From positions 558,001 to 622,000 of the forward strand of contig NZ_AP028670.1 of the NCBI RefSeq assembly GCF_041154485.1: 64,000 nt of DNA, in the 5' to 3' direction. Every line of letters starts with the position of its first letter. Position 1 is the stretch's first letter. Below, piece after piece: positions 44,306 to 53,220 of the stretch. The translations under genes and the position numbers were made by a program. Origin of the DNA: Variovorax sp. V93. Its GTDB lineage: Bacteria; Pseudomonadota; Gammaproteobacteria; Burkholderiales; Burkholderiaceae_C. The notes below the pieces were generated by a model. It was not told where the DNA came from, did not search any database, and saw only the letters and a list, made by a program, of their open reading frames with translations.

Positions 44306-44994
44306 TCGAGCTGCCCCAGCCAGGCCGTCAACATCGCCGCGGCGGCTGTGCAAGGGCCGGCGCCCAATGCGGCGCTGCGGGCGCGCAGCGCGGGTATGTC
44401 GACACCGGCCTGGACGAGTTCGCAGGCATGTCCGATCAACCATGGTTCGATGCGCGACGGGTCCGCCTCCGGATGGAACTGGAGCGCCAGCGCATGGGAC
44501 CCCAGGCTGAACGCCTGGTGCGGCGTGGAAGCGGTGCTCGCGAGCAGAACGCCGCCCGGCGGAACGTCGAAGGTGTCGCCATGCCAGTGGAGCACCGGGC
44601 TGCCTTCCAGCGGCGCAAGGCAGGAGGCCTTGCCGGCCTCGTTCAATTCGACCGGCGCCCACCCGATCTCCTTGCGCGCGGCGGGATACACGCGCGCACC
44701 GAGCGCGCTGGCCATCAGCTGTGCGCCCAGGCACAGCCCCAGGGTCGGGAGCCGCAGCGCCAGCCGCTCGCGCAGGCCCGCCAGTTCGTCTTCCAGCCAT
44801 GGATAGGTTCGGGTGTCGTAGGCGGCCACGGGACCGCCGAGCACGACGACGAGCCCGGCGCCGCGCCATTCGTCGATGCCAAGCGGCGAGACGCCGGCCT
44901 GCCGGTACTCGATCTCGTAGCCGGCGTTCACGAGCACGTGCGCGAACGAGCCGAGGTCTTCGAAGGCGAGGTGCTGCAATGCGATGCACTTCAT
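44302..44994 (-). CDS. Class I glutamine amidotransferase-like protein
   Basis: A 230 aa GATase1 protein with the nucleophile Cys in LCLGAQLMASALG and the His-Glu pair in QFHPEADPSRIEPW. No synthase partner domain is present, so it may be a stand-alone glutaminase/peptidase-type enzyme such as GMP-synthase-like amidotransferases of unknown role. The ATG at 44994 is used; it lies 4 bases after the redoxin stop. It is coupled to the MOSC gene. Confidence 0.87.
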   Translation of the reverse strand: MKCIALQHLAFEDLGSFAHVLVNAGYEIEYRQAGVSPLGIDEWRGAGLVVVLGGPVAAYDTRTYPWLEDELAGLRERLALRLPTLGLCLGAQLMASALGARVYPAARKEIGWAPVELNEAGKASCLAPLEGSPVLHWHGDTFDVPPGGVLLASTASTPHQAFSLGSHALALQFHPEADPSRIEPWLIGHACELVQAGVDIPALRARSAALGAGPCTAAAAMLTAWLGQLE

Positions 44995-44998
44995 GGCG

Positions 44999-45568
44999 TC
45001 AGGCTCCATCGGCCGGGCAGCCCTCGCCGCGGCACCCGCCGTGCGCCGATGCAAGGCCATCCGCATCGCCCGAGGACCGCGTGATCAGCGTCGCGGGTGC
45101 CTCTTCGGCAGCCAGCTGGCCGATGGCCGCGCCGAGCGCCATGTCATCGAGCACGCCGAAGTGGCTCAGCCGGATGCGGCCTTGCCTGTCGATGAGGACG
45201 ATGCTCGGCGTTCCCTGCAACTGGTACGCGCGCATCGTCGCGGGAATGCTGCCGCGAGAAGGCGCGTCGATGCCGATGGGAAACGTGAGGCGGTACTCCT
45301 GCACGAATGCGGCGAGCGCCGCGGCGGTCATCACGTCCTGGTGCTCGAACACGGTGTGCAGGCCGATCACGGCAACGTCCCTGGCATCGAAAAGCTGCCG
45401 CGTCTTCTTCGCCTGCGGAAGGCCGTGCGACACGCAGGCCGGGCAGAGCATCTGGAAGGCATGCAGCACCACCACGCGGCCGCGCAGCGACTCGAGCGTG
45501 AGGGCGCTGTCCGTGTTGAGCCATTGGGCAACCTGCAGCGCAGGCGCCGGGGGAAAGTTCTTCGGCAT
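44999..45568 (-). CDS. Redoxin/TlpA-like thioredoxin-fold protein
   Basis: A 189 aa thioredoxin-fold protein with the active site LCPACV near residue 42 and the cis-Pro strand LQGTPSIVLIDRQGRIRLSHFG. No signal peptide, so cytoplasmic. The C-terminal tail ends with GGCRGEGCPADGA, an extra Cys pair absent from the core fold, which could act as a secondary redox or metal site. It leads the group that continues with amidotransferase and MOSC. Confidence 0.82.
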   Translation of the reverse strand: MPKNFPPAPALQVAQWLNTDSALTLESLRGRVVVLHAFQMLCPACVSHGLPQAKKTRQLFDARDVAVIGLHTVFEHQDVMTAAALAAFVQEYRLTFPIGIDAPSRGSIPATMRAYQLQGTPSIVLIDRQGRIRLSHFGVLDDMALGAAIGQLAAEEAPATLITRSSGDADGLASAHGGCRGEGCPADGA

Positions 45569-45633
45569 CTCGAATGCTCCAACGTGAAGGCAACCAGGGA
45601 GCAGCCGCGCCGCCCCCTGCACTATCGCTCCGG

Positions 45634-46179
45634 TCAGGCGGCCGTGCGCAGCTTGACCGACGGAAAATCGACCGGTACGTCGAAGGCCACGTTCACATAA
45701 TTGGTGAACAGGTTCAACGCCACGTGCGCCACGATCTCGACGATCTGCGCGTCGTCGAAGCCGGCGCTGCGAAGTGCCTCGACATCGGCAGCGCCGACCT
45801 GGCCGCGCGCATCGACCAGCTTGAGCGCGAAGCGCAACGCGGCCGCCGTCCGCGGGTCGGAAGATTCGCCCGCCTGGGCCGCCGCCATGTCCGCGGCGGA
45901 CACCCCGGCCTTGCGGCCGAGCGCCGTGTGCGCGGCCAGGCAATAGTGGCATGCGTTGCGGTCGGCCACCGCCACGGCGATCTGTTCGCCGAGCTGCGCC
46001 GCAATGGCGCCGCCGCCGAGCGCGCCGAACGATCCCCACATGCTCTGGAGCGCAGCCGGCGAATTGGCAACCGCGCGAAACATGTTGGGCGTGGCACCGA
46101 AGGTGCCATGGATGTTCGCCAGCAGGGCCTTGGCTTCGCCGGCGGCTGCGGCTTCGTTCACGAGTGGGACGCGAGACAT
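45634..46179 (-). CDS. Carboxymuconolactone decarboxylase/AhpD-like family protein
   Basis: A 181 aa alpha-helical protein with the AhpD signature CHYCLAAHTALGRKAG (CxxC plus His), typical of alkylhydroperoxidase-like members. It starts at 46179, divergent from the AraC regulator with 108 bases between, and probably is under its control. It likely reduces peroxides through the Cys pair. It is followed 65 bases on by the redoxin gene, so both could serve thiol-based defence. Confidence 0.87.
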   Translation of the reverse strand: MSRVPLVNEAAAAGEAKALLANIHGTFGATPNMFRAVANSPAALQSMWGSFGALGGGAIAAQLGEQIAVAVADRNACHYCLAAHTALGRKAGVSAADMAAAQAGESSDPRTAAALRFALKLVDARGQVGAADVEALRSAGFDDAQIVEIVAHVALNLFTNYVNVAFDVPVDFPSVKLRTAA

Positions 46180-46287
46180 GAAAGTCCTTTGAAGAAGTGG
46201 AGGAACGAAGCCAGTGTCTGCGCATGCACCGTATGATCGGGATCGTTTCATCCGAATAAGATACCTTTTCGTCCAGAATCGCCCCGC

Positions 46288-47139
46288 ATGCCCCCGATCG
46301 ACAGGCTTTCCTCTCTGCTCGAGCGCTTTCATGTGCGGGCCCACCTGTTCCATGCCGGCCCCTTGTGCGGCACCACCCGGTTCGCGGCCCGGGAAGGCCG
46401 CGGCTTCCTGCATGTGCTGCGGCGCGGCGAGATGGTGGTCACGCACTCGGCGCGCGCCGGCGTGCCGCGCAAGCTCGCCGTGCAGGCGCCGTGCCTTCTT
46501 TTCTATCCGCGGCCCCTGGCGCACAACTTCCACAACGCGCCGGCGGAGGGCTCGGACTTCGTCTGCGCGACGCTCGATTTCGACGGCGGCGAGGCGCATC
46601 CCCTTGCGCGCGCGCTGCCGCCCCTGGTCGTCCTTCCGCTCGATGCCGTGGAGGGCCTCGAACAGTCGCTGGCGCTGCTCTTCGCCGAGACCACCCGGGT
46701 GCTGTGCGGCCACCGCCTGCTGGCCGACCGGCTGTTCGAGGTCGTGCTGATCCAGCTTCTGCGCTGGCTGCTCGATCACCCGCAGGAGAGCGAGCTTCCC
46801 CCGGGCCTTCTGGCCGGACTCGGCGATGCGCAGCTGGCGCGCGTCCTGGTTGCCATGCACGAGCGTCCGGGCGACCCCTGGACGCTGGACCGCATGGCAC
46901 GGGAGGCCGGCCTGTCCCGCAGTGCGTTCGCCCAGCGCTTCAAGGCCGTGGTGAACGCCACGCCCGCGGACTACCTTGCCGGCTGGCGCCTCACGATCGC
47001 ACAGGCCGAGCTCAGGAAGGGCGCATCGGTCAAGACCATCGCGGGTGCGCTCGGCTACGCCAACGCCTCCGCGCTGTCGCGGCTCTTCACGCAGAAGATC
47101 GGCCTCTCGGCGCGCGAATGGCTGGCCAGCCGGCAGTGA
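46288..47139 (+). CDS. AraC family transcriptional regulator (CupR/AraC_binding_2-like)
   Basis: A 283 aa AraC protein. The C-terminal pair of HTH motifs is seen from about residue 190 (WTLDRMAREAGLSRSAFAQRFKAVVNATPADYLAGWRLTIAQAELRKG, then IAGALGYANASALSRLFTQKIGLS). The N-terminal part is a cupin-like sensory domain. It is divergent from the AhpD-like gene, the likely target. Confidence 0.88.
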   Translation: MPPIDRLSSLLERFHVRAHLFHAGPLCGTTRFAAREGRGFLHVLRRGEMVVTHSARAGVPRKLAVQAPCLLFYPRPLAHNFHNAPAEGSDFVCATLDFDGGEAHPLARALPPLVVLPLDAVEGLEQSLALLFAETTRVLCGHRLLADRLFEVVLIQLLRWLLDHPQESELPPGLLAGLGDAQLARVLVAMHERPGDPWTLDRMAREAGLSRSAFAQRFKAVVNATPADYLAGWRLTIAQAELRKGASVKTIAGALGYANASALSRLFTQKIGLSAREWLASRQ

Positions 47140-47174
47140 GCTCGCCTGGACACGGCCCGTGAACTGCGCCGCTG

Positions 47175-48086
47175 CTAGCGCACGCGCGGGGCCGCGCCCT
47201 GCAGGCTGCTGCGCAGCGCCAGCTTGCGCACGATGGTGGAGAACGCGCGCGTGGCCGCCGCGTCGCGCGCCACCGGTGACCACAGCATGCCGGGCGTGCG
47301 CACGGGCGTGGGGCTTTCGAGCCGGATGACCACGAGCCCCGAGAGCGGGTTCACCACGTTCGCGGCCACGATGGACGCGAGCTGCGTCTTGGCGACCAGG
47401 TCCATCATCGGCGCGAGCGTGTTGATCTCCGCCACCACGTGCGGCTGCGCACCGCAGGAGCGGAAGCACTCGTCCAGCATCTGACGCGTCGCGAAGCTGG
47501 CCGGCAGCAGCACCATCGGCAGGCGGTGCAGTTCCACCATGCGCACGCGCTTGCGCCGCGCGAGCGGATGCTTCTTCGCCACCACCAGCACCATCTCCTC
47601 GTTGTAGAGCGGCTCGAACTGCAGCGGCCCGGGCGCGCTCGGCCGGTAGGCGATGCCCAGGTCCAGCGTGCCCTGCTGCAGGCGCGCGGCGATCTGGTCG
47701 GCCGACAGCTCCTCGACCACCACCTTCACGCGCGGGTGCCGCGCCTGGAAGCTCGCGATGCAGTCCGGAATGAAGCCGAGGTTGAAGGTGTGCGTCGAGC
47801 CCACGCGCAACTCGCCCGCCACGTCGGAGCTGTCCTGGCGCAGCGCGCCCAGCCCCAGGTCGATCTCGTGCAGCGCCTTGGTGCAGTAGTGCAGGAACTC
47901 GTCGCCGGCGTCGGTCAGGCTCACGCGCTTGCCGATGCGGTCGAACAGCGCAACGCCGATCTCCTCTTCGAGCTGCTTGATCTGGTGCGACAGCGTCGAC
48001 TGCGTCACGTGCAGGCGCTCGGCCGCACGCGTGAAGTTCAGCGAGCCCGACAGGGCGATGAAGTAGCGCAGGTGCCGGAGTTCCAT
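47175..48086 (-). CDS. LysR family transcriptional regulator
   Basis: A 303 aa LysR regulator. The ATG at 48086 is chosen because MELRHLRYFIALSGSLNFTRAAERLHVTQSTLSHQIKQLE is the standard start; an in-frame start six codons upstream is less likely. The effector domain follows. It is divergent from the CoA-transferase operon and a near-perfect LysR-type box (48107-48121) lies between, so it should control the dioxygenase operon. Confidence 0.92.
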   Translation of the reverse strand: MELRHLRYFIALSGSLNFTRAAERLHVTQSTLSHQIKQLEEEIGVALFDRIGKRVSLTDAGDEFLHYCTKALHEIDLGLGALRQDSSDVAGELRVGSTHTFNLGFIPDCIASFQARHPRVKVVVEELSADQIAARLQQGTLDLGIAYRPSAPGPLQFEPLYNEEMVLVVAKKHPLARRKRVRMVELHRLPMVLLPASFATRQMLDECFRSCGAQPHVVAEINTLAPMMDLVAKTQLASIVAANVVNPLSGLVVIRLESPTPVRTPGMLWSPVARDAAATRAFSTIVRKLALRSSLQGAAPRVR

Positions 48087-48106
48087 GGCGTTCCTCGGGA
48101 GCAATG

Positions 48107-48121
48107 ATCGATGGCATCGAT
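48107..48121. promoter_or_regulatory. Putative LysR-binding box upstream of the CoA-transferase operon
   Basis: ATCGAT-GGC-ATCGAT is a perfect 6-bp inverted repeat with T48108 and A48120 in T-N11-A spacing, 20 bases from the LysR start. A second short palindrome (GGAAA-N7-TTTCC, 48131-48147) lies closer to the CoA-transferase gene and may be the activation site. Confidence 0.55.
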
Positions 48122-48208
48122 GCTAACGATGGAAAACAATCATTTCCGGGATTCGCGGATGCAACCTAAAGTTTCTCCGCCCCCACAACGACCACAGGAG
48201 ACCTCCCG

Positions 48209-49372
48209 GTGCAAAAAGTCCTCAGCGGCATCAAGGTGCTGGAACAAGGCACATTCATCACCGGACCGGCCGCCGGCATGTTCCTCGCGGACCTGGGCGC
48301 CGAGGTGGTCAAGATCGAGCAGCCCGGCGCGGGCGATCCGTTCCGCGCCTTTCGCGGCGGCCTCTACAGCCCGCACTTCCAGACCTACAACCGCAACAAG
48401 CGCAGCGTCACGCTCAACCCCAAGCTGCCCGAGGACGCGGCCGTGTTCGACGAGCTGGTCAAGGACGCGGACGTCTACATCCAGAATTTCCGCCCCGGTG
48501 CGGCCGAGCGGCTGGGCGCCGGCGAGTCCCGGCTGCGGGCGCTCAATCCGCGCCTGGTCTATTGCGCCATCAGCGGCTTCGGGCAGACCGGCCCCGCGGC
48601 CGCGCGGCCCGCCTACGACACGGTGGCGCAGGCTGCGAGCGGCTTCCTCAAGCTGCTGGTGAACCCCGCCAACCCGCGCGTGGTCGGCCCCGCGCTCGCC
48701 GATGCCATGACGGGCTTCTACGCCGCCTACGGCGTGCTCGGCGCGCTGGTCGAACGGGGCCGCACCGGCCGCGGACGTGCGGTCGAGGTGTCGATGCTCG
48801 AAGCCATGTGCCACTTCAACCTCGACGCCTTCACGCATTTCTTTTCGGAGGACGAGGTCATGGGTCCGTTCAGCCGGCCGAGCGTCTCGCAGTCCTATGT
48901 GCTGGAGTGCGCGGACGGCCTGTGGATTGCGCTGCACATGTCCTCGCCCGAGAAGTTCTGGCAGGGCCTGGCCAACGCCATCGAGCGCCCCCGCCTGTTC
49001 GCGGACCCGCGCTTCGCGTCGCGCGAGGCGCGCATCGCGCACCAGGAAGACCTGATCGCGCTGCTCGGCGGCGTGTTCCGCCAGCAGACCCGCGCTGCGT
49101 GGTGCGCGCGGCTCGAGGCCGAGGACGTGCCGCACGCCCCCATGTACGACACGCGCGAGGCCATGGAAGACCCGCAGGCGCGGCATCTGCAGCTGGAGGT
49201 GAGCGCGCCGCACCCCGAGGGCGGCGAGTGGCACACCATCCGCTCGCCCGTGAGCTTCGACGGCGAGCGCGCGCTGGAAGTCACGGCACCCCCCATGCTC
49301 GGCGCCGACAACGCGGCCATCGTCGATCCGATCCGCCATCGCCTGGGGCAGCCTCCCAACGCCGCGCGCTGA
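48209..49372 (+). CDS. CaiB/BaiF (class III) CoA transferase
   Basis: A 387 aa class III CoA transferase. The GTG at 48209 follows AGGAGACC. Fold marks are MFLADLGAEVVKIEQPGAGDPFRAF, YNRNKRSVTLN and VRPSVSQSYVLECADG-type regions in the body, with PGAAERLGAG. It would move CoA from a donor such as succinyl-CoA or acetyl-CoA to the acid made by this pathway. It starts the operon with an intradiol dioxygenase and a citryl-CoA-lyase-like protein. Confidence 0.9.
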   Translation: MQKVLSGIKVLEQGTFITGPAAGMFLADLGAEVVKIEQPGAGDPFRAFRGGLYSPHFQTYNRNKRSVTLNPKLPEDAAVFDELVKDADVYIQNFRPGAAERLGAGESRLRALNPRLVYCAISGFGQTGPAAARPAYDTVAQAASGFLKLLVNPANPRVVGPALADAMTGFYAAYGVLGALVERGRTGRGRAVEVSMLEAMCHFNLDAFTHFFSEDEVMGPFSRPSVSQSYVLECADGLWIALHMSSPEKFWQGLANAIERPRLFADPRFASREARIAHQEDLIALLGGVFRQQTRAAWCARLEAEDVPHAPMYDTREAMEDPQARHLQLEVSAPHPEGGEWHTIRSPVSFDGERALEVTAPPMLGADNAAIVDPIRHRLGQPPNAAR

Positions 49373-49421
49373 GCCCGGCACAGCCTTCCGAAAACACAAC
49401 GAGCCAGGAGACAAGACAACC

Positions 49422-50339
49422 ATGACGCCATCGAACGAAAGCGAGCTGACGCAGACCGTGCTCAAGAGCCTGGAGGGAACGCGCGACGCGCGCTTCCTGC
49501 AGCTCATGCAGTCGCTGATCACGCACCTGCATGCCTTCATCCGCGACGTGAACCTGAAGCCCGACGAATGGATGCAGGGCATCGAATTCCTGACGGCCAC
49601 GGGCCAGACCTGCACCGACAAGCGCCAGGAGTTCATCCTGCTGTCGGACACGCTGGGCGCCTCGATGATGGTCGTGATCCTGGACCAGCTGCGCGCCGCC
49701 GCCGGCAAGCGCGGCCGCGCCGTGAACGAAGCGACCGAAGCCACAGAGCTCACCGAGGCCACGCACGCCACCGTGCAGGGCCCCTTCTACTGGGAAGGCG
49801 CGCCCGACCTGCCGCTGGGCGCCGACGTGGCTCAGGGCGCCCGCGGCGAGCCGACCTTCTACAGCGGCCGCGTCACCGACACCCACGGCCAGCCGCTCGA
49901 AGGCGCGCTGCTCGACATCTGGTCGGGCGACGGCGAAGGCGTGTACGACATGCAGCTCGAGGGCGCCGCGATGCAGGCACGCGGGCGCATCCGCACCGAT
50001 CACGAAGGCCGCTACTGGTTCTGGTCGATCCGCCCGAGCTTCTATCCGATTCCGGTCGACGGGCCCGTGGGCCGCATGCTGGAGGCCATGGGACGGCATC
50101 CGAACCGCCCCGGGCACATCCACATGATGGTCTCGGCGCCGGGCCATGTGCCCGTGACCACGCACCTGTTCGTGGCGGGCAGCCCGTACATCGAATCCGA
50201 TGCCGTGTTCGGCGTGCGGCCGCGGCTCGTCGTGGACTTCGAATCCCACCCGTCGGGCCGCGCGCCGGACGGCCGGCCGATGGAGACGCCCTACTGGTCC
50301 GCGCACTACGACTTCCGCCTCGAACCCCGACACGCCTGA
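49422..50339 (+). CDS. Intradiol ring-cleavage dioxygenase (hydroxyquinol/catechol 1,2-type)
   Basis: A 305 aa Fe(III) dioxygenase. An N-terminal dioxygenase_N region (FLQLMQSLITHLHAFIRDVN) is followed by the catalytic beta domain; the iron ligands are Tyr in GVYDMQ, Tyr in PSFYPIPVDGPVG, and two His in RPGHIHMMV. Length and helical N-terminus fit the hydroxyquinol-type branch. It opens an aromatic diol between the hydroxyls. CCAGGAGACAAG precedes the ATG. No cycloisomerase or maleylacetate reductase is adjacent, which is unusual. Confidence 0.9.
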   Translation: MTPSNESELTQTVLKSLEGTRDARFLQLMQSLITHLHAFIRDVNLKPDEWMQGIEFLTATGQTCTDKRQEFILLSDTLGASMMVVILDQLRAAAGKRGRAVNEATEATELTEATHATVQGPFYWEGAPDLPLGADVAQGARGEPTFYSGRVTDTHGQPLEGALLDIWSGDGEGVYDMQLEGAAMQARGRIRTDHEGRYWFWSIRPSFYPIPVDGPVGRMLEAMGRHPNRPGHIHMMVSAPGHVPVTTHLFVAGSPYIESDAVFGVRPRLVVDFESHPSGRAPDGRPMETPYWSAHYDFRLEPRHA

Positions 50340-50351
50340 AAGACCACGCCC

Positions 50352-51158
50352 ATGAAAATCGGAAAGTCCACCGTCCCGCGCACCGCCATCTGCACCTCGG
50401 ATGAACACACCATCGTCGTGCGCGGCCAGGACCTGTGCCAGGAGCTGATCGGGCACCTGTCGTTCACCGACTATTTCTTCCTGCTGCTCACCGGGCGCCG
50501 CCCCGATGCCGCGTGCAGCGCCGTGCTCGACGCCACGCTGGTGGCGATTGCCGAGCACGGGCTCGTGCCGAGCGTGCAGGCCAGCCGCATGACCTTCGCG
50601 GCCGCGCCCGATGCGCTGCAGGGCGCAGTGGCGGCCGGCATCCTCGGCTGCGGCTCCGTCATCCTCGGCGCATCGGAAACGGCCGGGCGCCTGTTCATGG
50701 ATGTGGCGGCGCGCGTGGATGCAGGCGCCACGCTGCAGCAGGCCGCCGCCGCGGCCATCGCCGAACTCAAGGCCGCGCGCGCGGCGATCCCTGGCTACGG
50801 CCATCCGCTGCACAAGGAACGCGATCCGCGCGTCGACCGGCTGATCGACGTGGCGACGCAGGCCGGTGCCGACCTGCGCTACGTGCGCATCGCGCAGGCG
50901 CTGGAAGAAGCGATCCCGGGCATCGTCGGCAAGGACTTGCACATGAACGTCTCCGCGGCAATTCCGGCGGTGCTGCTGGGTGTGGGCTTTCCGGTGGCGT
51001 CGCTGCGGGGCGTGCCGATCCTTGCGCGCACCGCGGGACTGATCGCCCACCTTGCGGAAGAGGCCGAGATGCCGAGCGGCTTTGCGCTCTCTTACCAGGC
51101 CACGCGCGAACTGCAGTACGAAGGCACGGTGCCCGCGGCCTTCGGGGAGGCGCGGTGA
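50352..51158 (+). CDS. Citryl-CoA lyase-like protein (citrate synthase superfamily)
   Basis: A 268 aa citrate-synthase-fold protein similar to the citryl-CoA-lyase module of ATP-citrate lyase. Readable are AEHGLVPSVQASRMT (ACL-type His), ILGCGSVILGASETAGRLF where citrate synthase has its catalytic His but this and ACL have a hydrophobic residue, and GYGHPLHKERDPRVDRL. It would cleave or form a 3-hydroxy-acyl-CoA into acetyl-CoA and an oxo acid. The stop overlaps the next GTG by 4 bases. Acts after the CoA transferase, by inference. Confidence 0.83.
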   Translation: MKIGKSTVPRTAICTSDEHTIVVRGQDLCQELIGHLSFTDYFFLLLTGRRPDAACSAVLDATLVAIAEHGLVPSVQASRMTFAAAPDALQGAVAAGILGCGSVILGASETAGRLFMDVAARVDAGATLQQAAAAAIAELKAARAAIPGYGHPLHKERDPRVDRLIDVATQAGADLRYVRIAQALEEAIPGIVGKDLHMNVSAAIPAVLLGVGFPVASLRGVPILARTAGLIAHLAEEAEMPSGFALSYQATRELQYEGTVPAAFGEAR

Positions 51159-52129
51159 CGAAGCGCCGTGCCATCCTGGCCGCGGCGGCTGTTGCCGCGG
51201 CGCTGCTTGCGCAGGGCAGCGGCAGCGCATGGGCGCAGGCGGGCGATGCGCGCCCCCTCAAGCTGGTCGTGCCCTTCGCGGCCGGCACCACGACCGACAT
51301 CGTGGGACGCGTACTGGCCGAAGCGCTGGGCCGCCAGCTGTCGCAGGCGGTGATCGTCGACAACCGGCCCGGCGCGGGCGGTGCCATCGGCAGCGAGCTC
51401 GCGGCCCGCTCGGGGGCGGACGCACACACCGTGCTGCTGGGCACCGTGGGCACGCATGCCATCAATGCGACGCTCTACAAGCGCCTGTCCTACCAGCCGC
51501 AGCGCGACTTCGTGCCGCTGGGCTTCGTCGGCGCCACGCCCACGCTGCTGGTCGTGCCCGCCGCGGCGCCGTGGAAGACGGTGGCGGACCTGCGCCAGGC
51601 CAGCGGCAAGTCGGTGAGTTTCGCCTCGGCCGGCAACGGCACCTCGGGCCACCTCGCGGGCGAGCTGCTCAACCTGCGGCTCGGCAAGGACTTCGTGCAC
51701 GTGCCCTACCGCGACGGCGCCCAGGCGCTCACCGAGGTGATGGCGGGGAACGTGCAATTCATGTTCTATCACCCGGCCGCCGTGCTGCCCCAGATCCGCG
51801 CCGGCAAGCTGCGCGCATTGGGCGCATCGAGCGCCCGGCGAAGCATGGCTGCGCCCGACGTGCCCACGCTGGCCGAGCAGGGCATTCCGGATTTCGACCT
51901 GGTCGCGTGGTTCATGTTGTATGCGCCGGCCGACATGCCCGCCGCGCAGCGCGACCGCCTGCGCGAAGCCACGCAGGCGGTGCTCGCCCAGCCTGCGGTG
52001 CGCGACAAGCTCGCGGCCCAGGGCATCGAGCCCCTGGCGATGAACACATCGGAAATGGCCGCCTTCGGCGCGGCCGAGATCGCGAAGTGGGGCGAGGCCG
52101 TGCGCCGCTCCGGCGCGCAGGTGGATTGA
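51155..52129 (+). CDS. Bug-family (TTT-type) periplasmic solute-binding protein
   Basis: A 324 aa receptor translated from a GTG overlapping the lyase stop (GTGA), after a GGGGAGG site. Signal peptide at residues 1-28, ending AWAQA. Family motifs are LVVPFAAGTTTDIVGRVLAEAL, VIVDNRPGAGGAIGSE and APDVPTLAEQG. It is the first of two adjacent Bug receptors in this operon and must bind a substrate or a precursor of the aromatic/acid pathway. Confidence 0.9.
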   Translation: MTKRRAILAAAAVAAALLAQGSGSAWAQAGDARPLKLVVPFAAGTTTDIVGRVLAEALGRQLSQAVIVDNRPGAGGAIGSELAARSGADAHTVLLGTVGTHAINATLYKRLSYQPQRDFVPLGFVGATPTLLVVPAAAPWKTVADLRQASGKSVSFASAGNGTSGHLAGELLNLRLGKDFVHVPYRDGAQALTEVMAGNVQFMFYHPAAVLPQIRAGKLRALGASSARRSMAAPDVPTLAEQGIPDFDLVAWFMLYAPADMPAAQRDRLREATQAVLAQPAVRDKLAAQGIEPLAMNTSEMAAFGAAEIAKWGEAVRRSGAQVD

Positions 52130-52182
52130 AGAAGACAGAACAACCCAACAAACGGGCCCCCATCGGCCCAAGGAGACAAGCC

Positions 52183-53169
52183 ATGCGTTCGACAACAAAC
52201 CTCGTCAAGAAGATGCTCGGCCTGGTGCTGGGCCTCGCCGGCATCCTGGCCACGGGCCATGCAGCTGCCCAGACTGCGGAATGGCCGAGCAAGCCGATCC
52301 GCATCGTGGTGGGCTTCGCGCCCGGCACGCCGCCCGACATCTTCGCGCGCATGTACGGCGACTATGCGAGCCGCAAGCTCGGCGTGCCGGTGCTCATCGA
52401 CAACAAGCCCGGCACGGCCGGCAACCTGGCGTCGGACACCGTCGCCAAGGCACCGGCGGACGGCTACACCTTCCTCTACAACCTGTCGACGGCGTTCACG
52501 ATCAACCCGTACATCTACAGCAAGCTGCCGTTCGATCCGGAGAAGGACCTGGTCCCCGTCGCCACCACGATGCGCCAGGGCCTCGTGCTGATCGCGAACA
52601 CCAAGTTCCCGGCCAGGACCATCAAGGAGCTTGTGGCCGCGGCCAAGGAAAAGCCCGGCATCTACTCGCACGCCTCGTATGGCGCCGGCAGCCCGTCGCA
52701 GCTGATCGTCGAGTCCCTGAAAGACGAGGTGGGCATCACGATGCTGCATGTGCCGTACCGCGCGAGCCCCATCGCCGATCTCGTCGGCGGACAGGTCGAC
52801 ACGCTGATGGAGCCGATCGCCACGGGCTATCCGCTGATCAGCAGCGGCCGCGTGCAGGCGCTGGCCTACTCGGGCCCCACGCGCCACCCCGCTTTGCCGG
52901 ACGTGCCCACGCTCTCGGAGGTGATGCCGGGCTTCTCGATGATGTCGTGGCACGGCATCTGGGCACCTGCGAACACGCCCGCCGCGGTGCTCAACCGGTT
53001 CAATGCGGTGTTCGTCGAAGCCAGCAAGGACCCGGACCTCGCCAAGCGCATCAAGGACCTCAACAGCGAGCCGCTGGGCGTCACGCGCGCCGAGATGAGC
53101 GCGATGGTGCGCCGCGATGCGGAGATCTACAGCCGCGTGGTGAAGGCGCGCAACATCCGCGTGGATTGA
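52183..53169 (+). CDS. Bug-family (TTT-type) periplasmic solute-binding protein
   Basis: A 328 aa receptor. AAGGAGA precedes the ATG; residues 1-30 form a signal peptide (AAAQ end). IVVGFAPGTPPDIFARMYG, VLIDNKPGTAGN and LPDVPTLSEVM mark the family. It is the last gene of the CoA-transferase operon and only moderately similar to its upstream sister, so the two may bind different acids or be recent paralogues that diverged. Confidence 0.9.
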   Translation: MRSTTNLVKKMLGLVLGLAGILATGHAAAQTAEWPSKPIRIVVGFAPGTPPDIFARMYGDYASRKLGVPVLIDNKPGTAGNLASDTVAKAPADGYTFLYNLSTAFTINPYIYSKLPFDPEKDLVPVATTMRQGLVLIANTKFPARTIKELVAAAKEKPGIYSHASYGAGSPSQLIVESLKDEVGITMLHVPYRASPIADLVGGQVDTLMEPIATGYPLISSGRVQALAYSGPTRHPALPDVPTLSEVMPGFSMMSWHGIWAPANTPAAVLNRFNAVFVEASKDPDLAKRIKDLNSEPLGVTRAEMSAMVRRDAEIYSRVVKARNIRVD

Positions 53170-53220
53170 TCCGCCGCGTTCATTGCCTGCCCGTTTCCGC
53201 GGCCCTTAACATCGGCCGCG

